Assembly (NCBI GenBank): GCA_928212115.1
Contig: CAKMRJ010000001.1
Span: 363,258,630 to 363,322,629, forward strand
DNA length: 64,000 bases
Source: Lactuca virosa
Taxonomy: Eukaryota > Streptophyta > Magnoliopsida > Asterales > Asteraceae
Direction of reading: 5' to 3'
Positions 34,656-46,476 of the stretch are shown in pieces. The translations under genes were made by a program, and so were the position numbers. Within the stretch, counting starts at the first letter, position 1; each line of letters opens with the position of its first letter. The notes under the pieces are model-generated. The model was not told the DNA's origin. It was given only the letters and a program-made list of their open reading frames with translations, and made no database searches.

Positions 34656-35512
34656 TATTTTAGACAACACCACCACAACCATCACCCAGTCCGACAGTGG
34701 TCGGATTGGTGAAATTTTTTAAAAATAAATTAGGATGATGGTGGTGTTGTTAAAAGAAAGAATTAATCCAAATAATATGATGATGTTCGTACGACGAACA
34801 AATTTAGAGTATGTGGGATAAGGGAGATGTATAATGCCGAACAAGAGTCAGACTACTACGACATATTGCAAGAGATCTTAGAGATTGATTATTATGACAG
34901 TGAGCCCTCGACTATTGTAATATTTAATTTTAGTTGGTTTGATAACAAAGACGATGTAATAGTCAACAAAACAAGTTGATTGATGTCAAACCTAACTCTC
35001 AACTTCAAAGTGACGACCTTTTTTGTTTGGCATCACAACAGAACAAAGTGTTTATACACTATACCCTTCAGTGACAAAATGAGACGAAAAATAAGTGGAC
35101 AGTTATCAAGTAAAAAATAAGAGGGGTATTTGAGATCACAGAAGCTGAAATAAAAGCATATGAAATCTTTCAGGTTGAAGAGCAATTTGAGTCACCCTTT
35201 ACAGTAACTCGTGCAGAACGACTGTGCCTAACCTTAACTACAAATACATATGACCGAATATCTGATGACGAGAATGAGGGATCTATGGAGGAAGACGAAG
35301 AAGATGAAGATTTTTGAAGACGGGGATGATGAAAATGAGATGTTTTATTTAGACTAATAACTTCTTTTGGTTAATTTTTTTTTATAATTTTTTTGTTGGA
35401 TTAAATTTTTTTTGGACAACACCACCACAATCCTATTTATTATAAAAAAAATCCCACCTATCTCACTACTGTCGGACTGGGTGATGGTGGTGGTGTTGTC
35501 TAAAATATGTTA
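34656..35512. mobile_element. Small inverted-repeat element carrying a CACTA-like remnant
   Basis: The ends are inverted copies: the left reads ATTTTAGACAACACCACCAC, and the right, read inward, the same. Both continue with CATCACCCAGTCCGACAG. Each end also contains a second inner inverted copy of GACAACACCACCAC. The interior is a decayed transposase-associated coding stretch. Target duplication not resolved. The ends do not start with CACTA, so how they relate to the coding remnant is unclear. Confidence 0.6.
34820..35320 (+). pseudogene. Decayed CACTA-transposon protein (DUF4216-like)
   Basis: With frameshifts, the plus strand reads YYDILQEILEIDYYDSEPS, FNFSWFD, then LIDVKPNSQLQSDDLFCLAS and QQNKVFI. 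It closes with an acidic tail rich in Asp and Glu (35265-35320). From memory, the order Y-Y-x-x-L-x-E-I, WFD, then LASQ-x-x-x-V-F matches the DUF4216 domain found beside transposases of plant CACTA elements. Several stops and shifts show it is dead. No transposase core is present. Confidence 0.6.
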
Positions 35513-35633
35513 TCTTCTAAATATATAAAATAAATTAGGAGATGTGGTATGTGTGAGATTTGTTTGTTCATTTTTTTTATTTAAAATAATAAAGAAAACA
35601 GTTAAAAGTAATTAAAAACAATTAAAAGTATAA

Positions 35634-35970
35634 TACTCCAATAAAATAATTTTTATTAATATATAAATATTATATATTAAAAATAGTAATTATTAATAAA
35701 TTATAATCCAAGAAAAAGAATTAATCTAATAAAAAAATTAACAGAGATTAATAATCCAATAAAGTAATATTTTTTAATATATAAGTATTATATATTTAAA
35801 ATAATATTTATTAATATATAATATCCAATAAAAATTAATAATCTATTAAACAAAATTTAGAAAATAATTTACTAAATGTAATTAATAATCCAATAAAGTA
35901 ATATTTATTAATATATAAATATTATATATTAAAAATAATATTTATTAATATATAATAATACACTAAAAAA
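35634..35970. repeat. AT-rich tandem repeat, three copies of about 125 bp
   Basis: Three copies start near 35634, 35755 and 35887. They share AATCCAATAAAGTAATA and TTATTAATATATAAATATTA. Confidence 0.8.
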
Positions 35971-37277
35971 AGTAATACAATAAAAAGAAATTAAAACATA
36001 ATAGATTACAAGAATTAATGTATAATAGTTAAGTAAAATAATAAAGAATAGAGGCAAAAATGGTATTTGTAGATTGGTTACAAAAATAGTTCTAAGGGTA
36101 AAATTATCATTTAAAAAAAGTTAATAATCAAACTGTTAAAGTTAACATTTTTTGACCAAAAAACGAATTATATATCGAAAATTGGACAATTTTTGCACTA
36201 CAAAACATTTTTGTACCAAAATCATATAATTTTGACAACCACAAGAAGTATTATTGTAGTTTTGTCTATTTTGAATCATTGTTCATCTTGTTAACACTAA
36301 ACATACTTGTTATTTTATTGAATGAATCGTTATTATTTTTAGAGAATTGTTATATGCAATAAATTGAACGATGATGGAGTAATATTTTAAGACTTTTTCA
36401 CCTTGAGCACATAGTACAAGTCCGTTAAACATACTTAACATAAAATCATACTTAGTACATGTAATATCTCATTGCATTAAGATTCAAATATATGAGAACG
36501 TTATAAATCATATAATACTGAATTTTATCACCAAAATTTACAGGATTAGAGACAACACTAATTGGAAGCTCCAAGAATAAAAATGATTTTTCATATTAGA
36601 TCTTTTGTATGAAGAGATTTAAAAAGCAGCTAAGCATCAAATGATTTATTTTTATAAAAACCATTTTTTTGGTTGAAACTTGAAATTAGGCAATGATAAT
36701 AATTAATACATGACTTATCTGATGCTGTGGGCCTCAATTTTTAAAGCCCACATTACCATTAAAACCCCGTTTGTGAACCCATTATGACTCAAGAGGGAGT
36801 CCAGGAGTTAGAAATAGACAAAGATAAAATAAAATAAACTAAATGACCTAATGATCAAAGAATATAACACTTAAAGAAAACAAGAGTTTGCATTCCGTAC
36901 GTTGCAGCAAAGACTCTATATTAACATATCCAGCATGCATGAAAACAAATAAAAAAATGGTTTTGTAGCAAACACATAATTTGTAAAATGGAATAATCTT
37001 TTAAAGAAAAACCCATTAAATTATCTGAAATTAAAGATGTAAACGGAAAAATCTTTTAAAAAAGACCACTAAACATCTAAAAAGGCTGTAAAAAAAGTAA
37101 GGGAAAAATTATAGAAAAGTTTGAATATAATTTAAAAAATAAATAAAATTTGGGTTAAAATTGCAAAAGAGTAAAAGCTGAGTGGGAGATAACTTAGGTT
37201 AAAATAAGAGGTTTGTAGTTAATTGAACTCACCACTTTAAAATTAACAGGCCAATCCGGTATGAGTTGTATAATATA
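35971..37277. other. AT-rich intergenic DNA, no gene seen
   Basis: Only short chance frames occur. No domain, repeat or RNA gene was recognised. Confidence 0.6.
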
Positions 37278-38032
37278 GGGTAAATAGCATAAAAAAATAC
37301 TAAGTTTACATAAAAAAATAATAATTTAACATTGTGTTTTTTTCAATTTTTTATAATTCTGACCACTTGACCGGTCAATCAAGTTACCTGCTGATGTGAT
37401 ATGATGACGTGTCAATTTTGATGACGTGGCATGCTGACATGTCAAAATTGATTTTTTTTTTCACAAAACACACTAAGTTTTCATTTTATTCGATTTTGAA
37501 ACTAAGTTTAATTTTTTTTTTCAATTTTAACACTTTATTTTTTTGTTCCAAATCAAACATCATTATTTCCATTTTTATTCTAGGGTAAATTACACGAATG
37601 GTCCCTATGGTCTGGGGTAATCTGCGCATTTGGTCCCTAACTTAAACTTTTAACTCGGATCATCCCTAATATACATTTTTGTTGCGTCACAGGTCCCTAC
37701 TAAACATAAAAAGACAGTTTTACCCTTATAATTCTATTTTCGAATTTATTATAATTATTCGTTATTTATAAAAAAAACCATTTATTAAAAAAGTCCATGT
37801 TCCACCACCCAAACCCAATCCTTTTACTCCAACGGATCATCGACACCCAAACTTCCCTCTCTAAAATCCATCCATGTTGGCTGCGTCCGCCTTTCTTTCT
37901 GCCACAACTATCGTCATCCACCCTCTATACCGCCACCGACAACCGACAGTCATCCCTCACCTCTCTTCCAAACTTCGACCGTTCCCTCAATCTCCCCTGA
38001 AATACCACCCTCTCCTCTATTAGCCCTTCACC

Positions 38033-39770
38033 TGTAACACCGTGAAATTTCAAACAAATTTTCACATTTTTAAAACACTTTATTTTACAATATTATAAAA
38101 CTCATTGTTTCACATATCCAAACATAAGTCAAAATCCCAAGATCATAACATATATAAACTCTGTGTGTGTGTGTACTGATCATGCCGACGCCTTCCCGTG
38201 ATCCTCACTGGTACCTGAAAACACATAACACAAAACACTGTAAGCACGAAGCTTAGTGAGTTCCCCAAAATACCACACATAACACATACTAGCCACTCGA
38301 GGCTATAACTCTGTGGGCCCTTGAGCCCTAACTCTGTGGACCCTCTGGTCCTAACTCTGTGGACCTTCCGGTCCTATCTCTGATATACACACAGCATAAA
38401 TCACATAGAAATAATGCAGTGCAACACATCACATAATAGCATACAATAACTTTGTCACATAACTCTATAAAGTATAGTGAGAAGACTCACCTCGGATATC
38501 TCGGATAATATCTCGCTCGCGTATACACTGATCTAGCCTCTGCCTAATAACATAAACAATCATCTCAATTAATAACGGATCTCCAGGCTAGACTAAACTC
38601 TCTCTCATGTCCTCTAAGAAGGCTAAAAGACCATTTTACCCTTCAAACGGTCCACAAGTCCAATTGTTGACCAATTCCTAAGAGTCAACAAAAGTCAACG
38701 GTCAAACCTTGACCAGACTTGTCGAGTGCACAAATGTGACTCGGCGAGTCAATGCGTGTCCTTCACACTCCTGGTCCTCACTTGACTCACTGAGTCAACC
38801 CTCCACTCTTCAAATCATCACTAATCGTGAATCGCGGGACAACCCGTCCCAACTCGTCGAGTCCGGCTCTTGACTCGGCGAGTTCAGTCATGAACTCAAG
38901 TCCTCTAAATCCCCTCTGACTCACCGAGTCATTTCCCCAACTCAGCGAGTCACCAACTGAGTGATTCACGGGGAACCTAATCCTACTCGTCGAGTCTGTT
39001 CTTGGACTCGGCGAGTTCATGCCATGCTCAAACTCAAATGACCTCCTGAGGTCAGATCTGTTCCTCTAATCCATAGATCTGACCTTCCCAAGCATGACAA
39101 TCACGTAAAGTTCAGAACTTGATGCTCATGCAAAGGCCAAAAGACTCTATTTGAAGAAATAACCTCAAATATGACATCCTAAGCTCATGTCTCCCAATAT
39201 CAATCATAAAGATCCAAGGGGTTAAGGTCTCTGGACCTCTTTGGATCCAGATCCAAAGCCTTAATACGAGAAGGGACCAAATGCTCATCAAATCAAGCCT
39301 CTAAAGGGTCTAGAAAACCCTAACTCCAAAGGTTAACACCAAAACTGAAGAAGGATTGAATCTATACCTCAAATATGAAGTCCTTGGCTCTGAAATCTTC
39401 AGAATAGCACCCTCTTCAGCTCCCTCTTGCCTTGGTCACCTTCTTCTTGCAAGAATAACAACACAAGGATCAAAAATGGCCTCTCCTTCCTCACAAACGC
39501 TCTAGCTCTCTTAGGGTTTCTCTCTAGGGTCTGGTAGCCGCAATTGGTGGCTATAAGGGTCCTTAAATAGGTCCCAAACCCGAGAAATTGGGGTTTCATT
39601 AAACAACGTGGACTCGCCGAGTCCACGTATGGACTCGCCGAGTCCGCCATTAAATCAGACCAACACATCGCGATCCAACTCGGCGAGTCTGAGCGCCTAC
39701 TCGCCGAGTCCCCCCTCTTAATTCAATACAAAATACTTAAAATGAGATACCTGGGAATCCGGATGTTACA
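38033..39770 (-). mobile_element. Solo gypsy LTR (element F), TSD TCACC
   Basis: A 1738-bp LTR in minus orientation has TGTAACA at 38033 and TGTTACA ending at 39770. A perfect duplication TCACC flanks it (38028-38032 and 39771-39775). No internal region is present, so it is a solo LTR left by recombination between two LTRs. It carries many ACTCGNCGAGT motifs (38740-39010 and 39608-39710), a minus-strand TATTTAAG (39561-39570), the block shared with the A-D LTRs (38241-38266) and the same TTAGGACC-type repeats as element A (38310-38375). It is therefore related to A. Confidence 0.95.
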
Positions 39771-40004
39771 TCACCCCACAATATTTAACCCATCTACCCT
39801 TCTTGTTCAAAGATTCAACTAAAATCGTAATCACCACCACCCACATCCTACTCACCTCTACAACCAGCAACAACCACCGTACACAACACTAGAAACCACC
39901 ACCACAAGAACCAAATGAAAATCAAATCAAAGACTAAGCTGATAATCAAAATTGAAATCAAAGCTGGAAACAATCTAAACCTGAAATTAAAGTTCAATAC
40001 CAAC

Positions 40005-40090
40005 CCATAATAAAATGTGAAATCAAAGTGCAAAACCAAACCATAATAAAATGTGAAATCAAAGTGCAAAACCAAACCATAATAAATTTG
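40005..40090. repeat. Short tandem repeat inside element G
   Basis: Two and a half copies of a unit of about 36 bp contain GTGCAAAACCAAACCATAAT and AAATGTGAAATCAAAG. This gives the repeated YYGLVLHFDF frame on the minus strand, which is not a gene. Confidence 0.85.
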
Positions 40091-40952
40091 AAATCTAGTA
40101 ACATGGTTAGGGATGCAATCGAAGTGGCGATAAGAAAAACAGAGAGTTGTCAATGAGTTTTCGACAACTAATTTCTATGATACTGGTTTACAAACGATTC
40201 CAAAATCCAAATTCCAAAATCAAAGCAAAATCAAAATTGAGGAACCTACCACCGATCTGTGAAATCGAAACTAAAAATCATATGAAGGGTTCTGAAACGA
40301 AAATCAAATTCTTGATAACATCGATTTCAAAATCGTTAACGATTGGCTGTAGCTCTCCATTTTTGTTTTTTACCTCAACGTCATAGTGGTGACCTGGGAT
40401 TAATGGTGGTGGCGGTCGGATGTGGTTTTCCAGAACACAAGGTCAAGGAGTGGACGAGGGGCTGGGGATCTGATTGGCTCATAGACCTGCAAATTTGTGT
40501 TAATAACTTCCAATAAAGAAGAAGAAAAGGAGCAGGGCCATCAGAAAAGTGGCGCCGGAAAAAGGGTTTGGGTAGAGACATTAAAGAAGAGTTAGGGCGA
40601 GTGGGGATAAAATGAAGGGGGTTCTTTTTTTTCTTTTTGATTTAAAAATGATAAACAAAAATAATAAAAAAATTAAAAAAAGAAATATATAAGGGCATAA
40701 TAGTCTTTTTACGTCACTGGGGACCAACGGCGCAACAAAACCAAAGCATAGGGATTGTCCGGGTTAAAAAAAGTTGTTAGGGACCAAACGTACAGATTAC
40801 CCCAAACCACAGTGACCATTCGTGTAATTTACCCTTTATTCTATGTTGACAATTTTCCATTTGAAACCGTATAAATATATTTTTTATTACATTTTAAAAA
40901 CATATAAATACTTTTTTTTTTCGTTTAAAAACCACACTTTTATATAAATACA

Positions 40953-40953
<1 letters not shown>

Positions 40954-41025
<72 letters not shown>
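40954..41025. repeat. (TA)n microsatellite in arm of element H
   Basis: 36 AT repeats. The opposite arm of H has only a short GTTTTTT at the matching place, so the tract expanded after the palindrome formed. Confidence 0.95.
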
Positions 41026-41026
<1 letters not shown>

Positions 41027-42109
41027 CATTCAAAGCATAATGTTATGCATAAATATGTATTAGTTATATATAATGAGAACCAAACTAACTATAAGCTTCA
41101 AATAAGATGTATAAATTTCACGTGTTGCAAACCTAACCTCTAGGTGTTGATCGACTACACGCTTCTAAACCTCCAAACTCATTTTAAAGTTGCGTATTTA
41201 ATATAAAATACAGTTTTTATATAACTAATATATATTTATATATAAACTTATGGTTTGAATGTTAAAAAACCTTGTATTTATACAAAAATATGGTTTTTAA
41301 ATGAAAAAAATAGATTTATACGGTTTAAAATGTATTAAAAGAATATTTATATGGTTTCAAATGGAAAATGGTTAACGTTGAACAAAATTGGAAAAAATGA
41401 TGTTCGATTTGGAACAAAAAAATAGAGTGTCAAAATTTGAAAGAAAAAATTAAACTTTGTGTCAAAATTGAAAAAAGTGAAAACTTAATGTCTTTTGTGG
41501 CAAAAAAATCAATTTTTACATGTTACCATGTCATGTCAGCATACCACGTCATCTAAATTGATATGTCATCATGTCAGGTTAGTAGGTAACCGTGTTGACC
41601 GGTCAAGTGGTTAGAACTGTAAAAGATTGAAAAACACACTGTCAAATTTGAGAAAAAAAACAATGTAAAATTAAAATTTTGATGTATTTTGTACTATTTA
41701 CCCTATAACAAATGGTGTTATTTAGTTAAATAACAATAGAAAATTGTATTGTGGTTATTCAACTGTCATGGCATCAAAGGGATTACTAATCGACATTGAT
41801 GATCAAAATTAACATAATACTAATTATGTTCAAATTTATATTATATCATGAGAAATATCTATTAGTTGTTATGGAGCGAGTAATTTGTATATTTGAAGAT
41901 TAAGCGACGAAATTAAATATTTGTATATCTATTGTTTTTACTTATATAGAATAACTAGATTATGACCCGCGTTAAACGCGGGGGAACGCATAAATAAAAT
42001 ATAAATGTATATAGATATTGCAGAATAATTAAAAAATAGGGTTATTGGTATTATTGAAATTTATATAAAATACATTGAAATCGGTAAATATATATAGTCG
42101 TTGAAGGAC

Positions 42110-42260
42110 CTATTTGTAGACAATATTTTTTTTATTAGTTGAACGATCTTCTTCGTCACAAAGTAACTTCAAAACTTTTTTACTTGTGACACGGGAAACA
42201 ACTACATATAGCTTACCATGTGCGAAAACGGGTCTACGCAAGTATATCCAACATTTGACA
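42110..42260 (-). pseudogene. Helitron Rep-helicase, C-terminal remnant
   Basis: An open minus-strand stretch reads WIYLRRPVFAHGKLYVVVSR, then VTSKKVLKLLCDEEDRS and ends NIVYK before a stop. This matches the C-terminus of the Pif1-type helicase of plant Helitron proteins: a YLPxPVFxHGQLYVALSR motif (helicase motif VI), then a KILI/CDE stretch and a VYKEV end. It lies about 150 bp inside the minus-strand Helitron 3' end, where the helicase gene ends in autonomous elements. No upstream helicase motif or HUH nuclease motif could be recognised, so only this tail survives. Confidence 0.8.
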
Positions 42261-45060
42261 ATGTACTTCCAAAATACATTGTTATTTTATGGCTATATTG
42301 CGAAATATAATTGTTTATTTCAAAAAATAGTAACTTATTTATGTTCATTGGAAATGAACCACATAAACCCCCCACAATATTAAATATAAAGAAACTTTAA
42401 CCAATAAATATAAAAAATAGTTATGTTTGCTCGATTTAGTTATTGCTTGTGACTCGTTGAAAATGTCAAAATACATAATTGGCACACAACTTACTTATTA
42501 TTATGATACAAATTAAACAATTTAAACACATGAGGATGCCTTTTTATTTTATTTTATGATAATGATAAAATAATGGAAAAAATAATGCTTACTTCAAGAC
42601 ATATGTGGACGTTTGAGTAAGGTTTGTGGTCTTAATTGCTGGGTATTCATATGTTTTAGATATAACTATTAAATGGTTATTCAAGATGAATTAAAAGTTC
42701 ATTGCTATTTCTTGCCGGTTTAGTAGTATGTTTCGACATTTTTGCATCAGATAAAAAACATATAGGTTCTTTGAGTATTACTGCAATCCTACTTTTATAT
42801 AAAATTATTTTTTTCGCATCAGACCAAACTCGGTGTTTTTTAGCATTATTATCATCCTATATTATACATTCTTGATAGTTTTGAAACGTTCGTTGCAATT
42901 TCTCATTTCTTTTTAATAGTCTGTTGCTATTTCTTGTTGCTTTTAGAAATAAGTTTTAGACAATTTTTTTGTATCAGACCAAAGTTGAAGGTTATTTTAG
43001 CATTATTACCATCGTATATGTTCCATTTCATTTTTATTATTTGAATATAGTTTTTGTAGTTCAAAACTGATACGAATACAAAAATATTGACTATATATTA
43101 ACCGACTCTCTATAATGTATAATTAAAAATCAAGACAGTGTAATCATAATTTATTGATGTTAGTTAAAATGTAATTTATTTGGGGAAGAGGTTAGTTTTT
43201 GGTTATTTATTTGGGAAGCATAATATGTATTCTGCATTACAAGTGCTTACCTTTTGAATTTAGCATTTGTTACTTTAGAATTTTATTTTGGTTTGACATA
43301 GCCATGATCATCCCATATTTAATACTTTGTTCTTCTTACACCATTACTACATGCTGACTTGCATTCATTAAATCAAGATTTAACACTTTTTTTAAAACAA
43401 ATATAGACAAGAAACTTTCAAACTCAATGAATACGCTAAAAGAGACACGAGACTTGCCTTTTGTGAGATCAATAATACCAAATTGTACCACTTTCTGCAA
43501 AATAATTTAAGAACCGAAGAAAACCTGATTGCCCAAATATCTAATATCATTATTTAAGTCATAACCCATTATGTACCGAAAAATTGAAATTTTCAACCAA
43601 AAGTCTGTTACTTGCCATCAAAGTTGAAAAAAGATCCTTTAAAGTTAGATGAGGGTATTAATTTAAAAAATCGTCTTTAACTTTTTGTTGGATGTATTTT
43701 TTGATGACAGGAACAATTATCAGGCCAGACATAATCCGAAAAACCCATCCTAGCCAAATCATAGATCGCTTAATCAACAAAATAGAATACCACAATCATA
43801 GATGGTAATCCAGTTAGAACATCTTTTTCTAAAAGATCAATAAATTGACAATTTATTATAATCTTATCACGTTGATAAAAGTCACAACAAAGTGCAATAG
43901 ATTAAATCGATAGTTTACAATAAATATAAAAAATAAAGCCCTATCAGAGATAGAAAAACCTAAGGAGGAGACAAAAAAAAGCACGTAACACTACAAAGTT
44001 GCAAACAACAAAAACACATGATGCTAAAAATCTAGAAAAAAATAAAACCAAAATTTATACCAGGTTGTGAGGTGAGCGTAGAGAACTTATGTCAGATTCT
44101 TTGAGACATTTTGTCAAACACCTAAGGTGGATGTTCTAATAACCCATCTTTTGAATGTAACATGACAAAAAAAAATCCAATGTTATAGGAAAGTGTAGGA
44201 AATGAACTAAATTAACATGTATTTTGATTATGCAAATTATTTTGAACAATTTTCCTTCAAAATATACTTATTATTGTTTCATACCTACATACAAAGTTTA
44301 ATAAAAAAAATGTTAATTGTAATTATGCAATTTGATTCTACCATATAAGTACGACCACATACAAAATTTAAGAATCAAATAAAAAATTTGTCTATAATAC
44401 CGTAAATTTGATATTCAAGGAAATAAGATCATTCATAATTTAGATTCTAACTTCTTAGCCTACTTTTGATATGGTTCATGTATTAATATTTAGAGAAACC
44501 CGTAGGCAAGGAGGTTGATATTAAGTGTTGTATATTGTTGTTACCGTTAAAAAACTAAGTTTTATTTTAAAATTAAAAGTTTTTTTATGGTAAGTATATT
44601 GCTATAATTTGTAAAATAAAATCACATGGCTATTGCAGTTTGTAGAGGTCGTTGAGGATCGAGTCCAAGTTAATAGGTTAAGCATTTAATATGAAAAGTT
44701 ATACATTATTGTTTTGTTTGACTTAATCTAGACTGAATGATGTAATGTGTTAAGCCAACAAAACCTTATGCAATGTTTTATGAGATTTCAAAAATAGAAA
44801 CATAATTTTGTTAGTCATAGAAAGCAATCATTGAATGGTTGTATTTACTGTATAGAAATATATACAAATTAGAATAATTATAGTTTAACCCTTTCTAGAT
44901 TAATTTGTTTATAAAATCCATCCCCTTAATAGTGAATAAAAGATAAATTAAAAGAGACATTTAAAATATGAAAAAATCACAACAGGTTACTGTTAAAAAT
45001 GGTATAACAATGTACTTTAAAAGTACATTCCTAAAAATGGTATAATTTGAAGTTAGTATA
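42261..45060. other. AT-rich Helitron interior without recognised genes
   Basis: Many stops occur in all frames and no domain was recognised. This could be decayed Helitron coding sequence or captured DNA. Confidence 0.5.
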
Positions 45061-45069
45061 GTCGACAAT

Positions 45070-45945
45070 AAGGTCAGAAACAATAACCAAGTTGAGATAA
45101 TCAAACAAACAGAAATAGTAGCAACAACCGATTTGATCCATTTTTAAATTAAATTACTGATTTACCTTCTGATGAACATTGTCCATACTAAATTAATGAT
45201 TTAGCCTTCGGAGAAAAAATGGAAGTATCATGCAAAAAGAATCATTTTAGTACACGTGTCATCTCAATATCTATTGTTGACTTTCTTTTCCAGCCCAATG
45301 TTTTTCTAGTTTCCTAAGTCGAATTACCCTTTTGCCTTTATATTTTCTTACTTAAATGTTTCCTGCATCTAATTTGCAATCAAATTAAAATAAATCATAT
45401 AAATTAAGGAGTTTTTTGATACCTTCAAAAGGTAAATTCGAATATTCCTTCTTTATTCTATCCCAAATAAAATTACCTTTCTGCCCTTAAACCTTAAAAT
45501 CATACTTATCATTTAAAAAAATTTCATCCAACAATATCAATAACATTTAGTTATGATTTCAGTTTAAAGTTAGAAATGTTGTAATTCAACCATCATATTA
45601 GGATATTAATTTACATTCAAACGCTAAAAAAATATCTCTTTATTCCTATTATACCCTTATCCTCCATTTTCCATTCAGTATTACCATATATTTATCTTAA
45701 CAAATTATTTGAGTTCTATATCAAGATTGCAATCCCTATAATTCAGCCAGCAATTTAAGATATTATATACAATCAAAAACAGTAACCATGTTGATATAAT
45801 CAAACAAACAAAAATAGTAGCAGCTCATGATTTAATCAATGTTTAAATTAAATTACTGATTTACCATTCTTATGAACATTGTACATACTAAATTAATGAT
45901 TTACTCTTCGGGTAAAAAATGGAAGTATCATGCTAAACGAATACA
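45070..45945. repeat. Direct repeat pair about 700 bp apart
   Basis: 45070-45245 and 45772-45945 are diverged direct copies. They share AATCAAACAAACA-AAATAGTAGC, TTAAATTAAATTACTGATTT and AAAAAATGGAAGTATCATGC. Both sit inside the minus-strand Helitron. Confidence 0.8.
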
Positions 45946-46476
45946 CAAAAAATTGATTACAATGAACAGGAAAATTGGTAGGATGCATTTTTCATTCCAT
46001 CAAAGTACTTTGCTATATTGTGTTTTAACTGGTTTCCATCAAAGTACATTTTTATTTTTTCTGGATTAAAGATATGTAATATATTTTCCTGATTATTTGA
46101 AAAGTTTCAGAAAAGTAGTTAACCGATTTCATGTAATTTGTGACAAAGAAAATCGAAATATATGAATACATATATTTGATACAGGAACAAAAAAATAATT
46201 GAAAAAAATATAAAAAAGTGAAAGAAGGTACTGACCTTCTAGTGCACAAAAACGAAGGTTTGAAGCAGAGAATGACGATGAAAGTTATAAACAATAAGAA
46301 TGATGTTGTAGGAGAATGTTTAAAGAAAAGCAACGATTGAGAATAAGTATGAGCTGTGGATTCAAAGATGAATCATATATGTATGTGATAACTTGAATAT
46401 GATTTTTTTGGTATTAATGGTTTCCTAATAAAATAGATTTTATATTAATGGTTTACTAATATAAACGAATCTCTAA

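Larger units (their letters stand above)
37583..40834. mobile_element. Element G: Mutator-like element with 9-bp TSD
   Basis: Long inverted ends (about 150-165 bp) begin GGGTAAATTACACGAATGGT on both sides. A perfect 9-bp duplication TTTATTCTA flanks them (37574-37582 and 40835-40843), the signature of Mutator-like elements. It contains the solo LTR F; without it the element is about 1.5 kb. The interior (37795-38030 and 39776-40600) is more GC-rich than the surroundings and has short repeats. No transposase is seen, so it is non-autonomous. A captured gene fragment is possible but not recognised. Confidence 0.9.
37278..41703. mobile_element. Element H: long-TIR foldback element (Mutator-like), host of element G
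   Basis: The ends GGGTAAATAGCAT (left) and GGGTAAATAGTAC (right, read inward) lead into arms of about 500 bp. These include CCACTTGACCGGTCAA, ATGACGTGGCATGCTGACAT and TTTTTTTGTTCCAAATC on the left with matches on the right. The left arm is interrupted by element G at 37583-40834. A (TA)n tract (40954-41025) sits in the left arm. Without G the element is about 1.2 kb. Flanking 9-mers (TATAATATA, TATAACAAA) match only partly, so the target duplication is decayed or absent. Confidence 0.75.
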
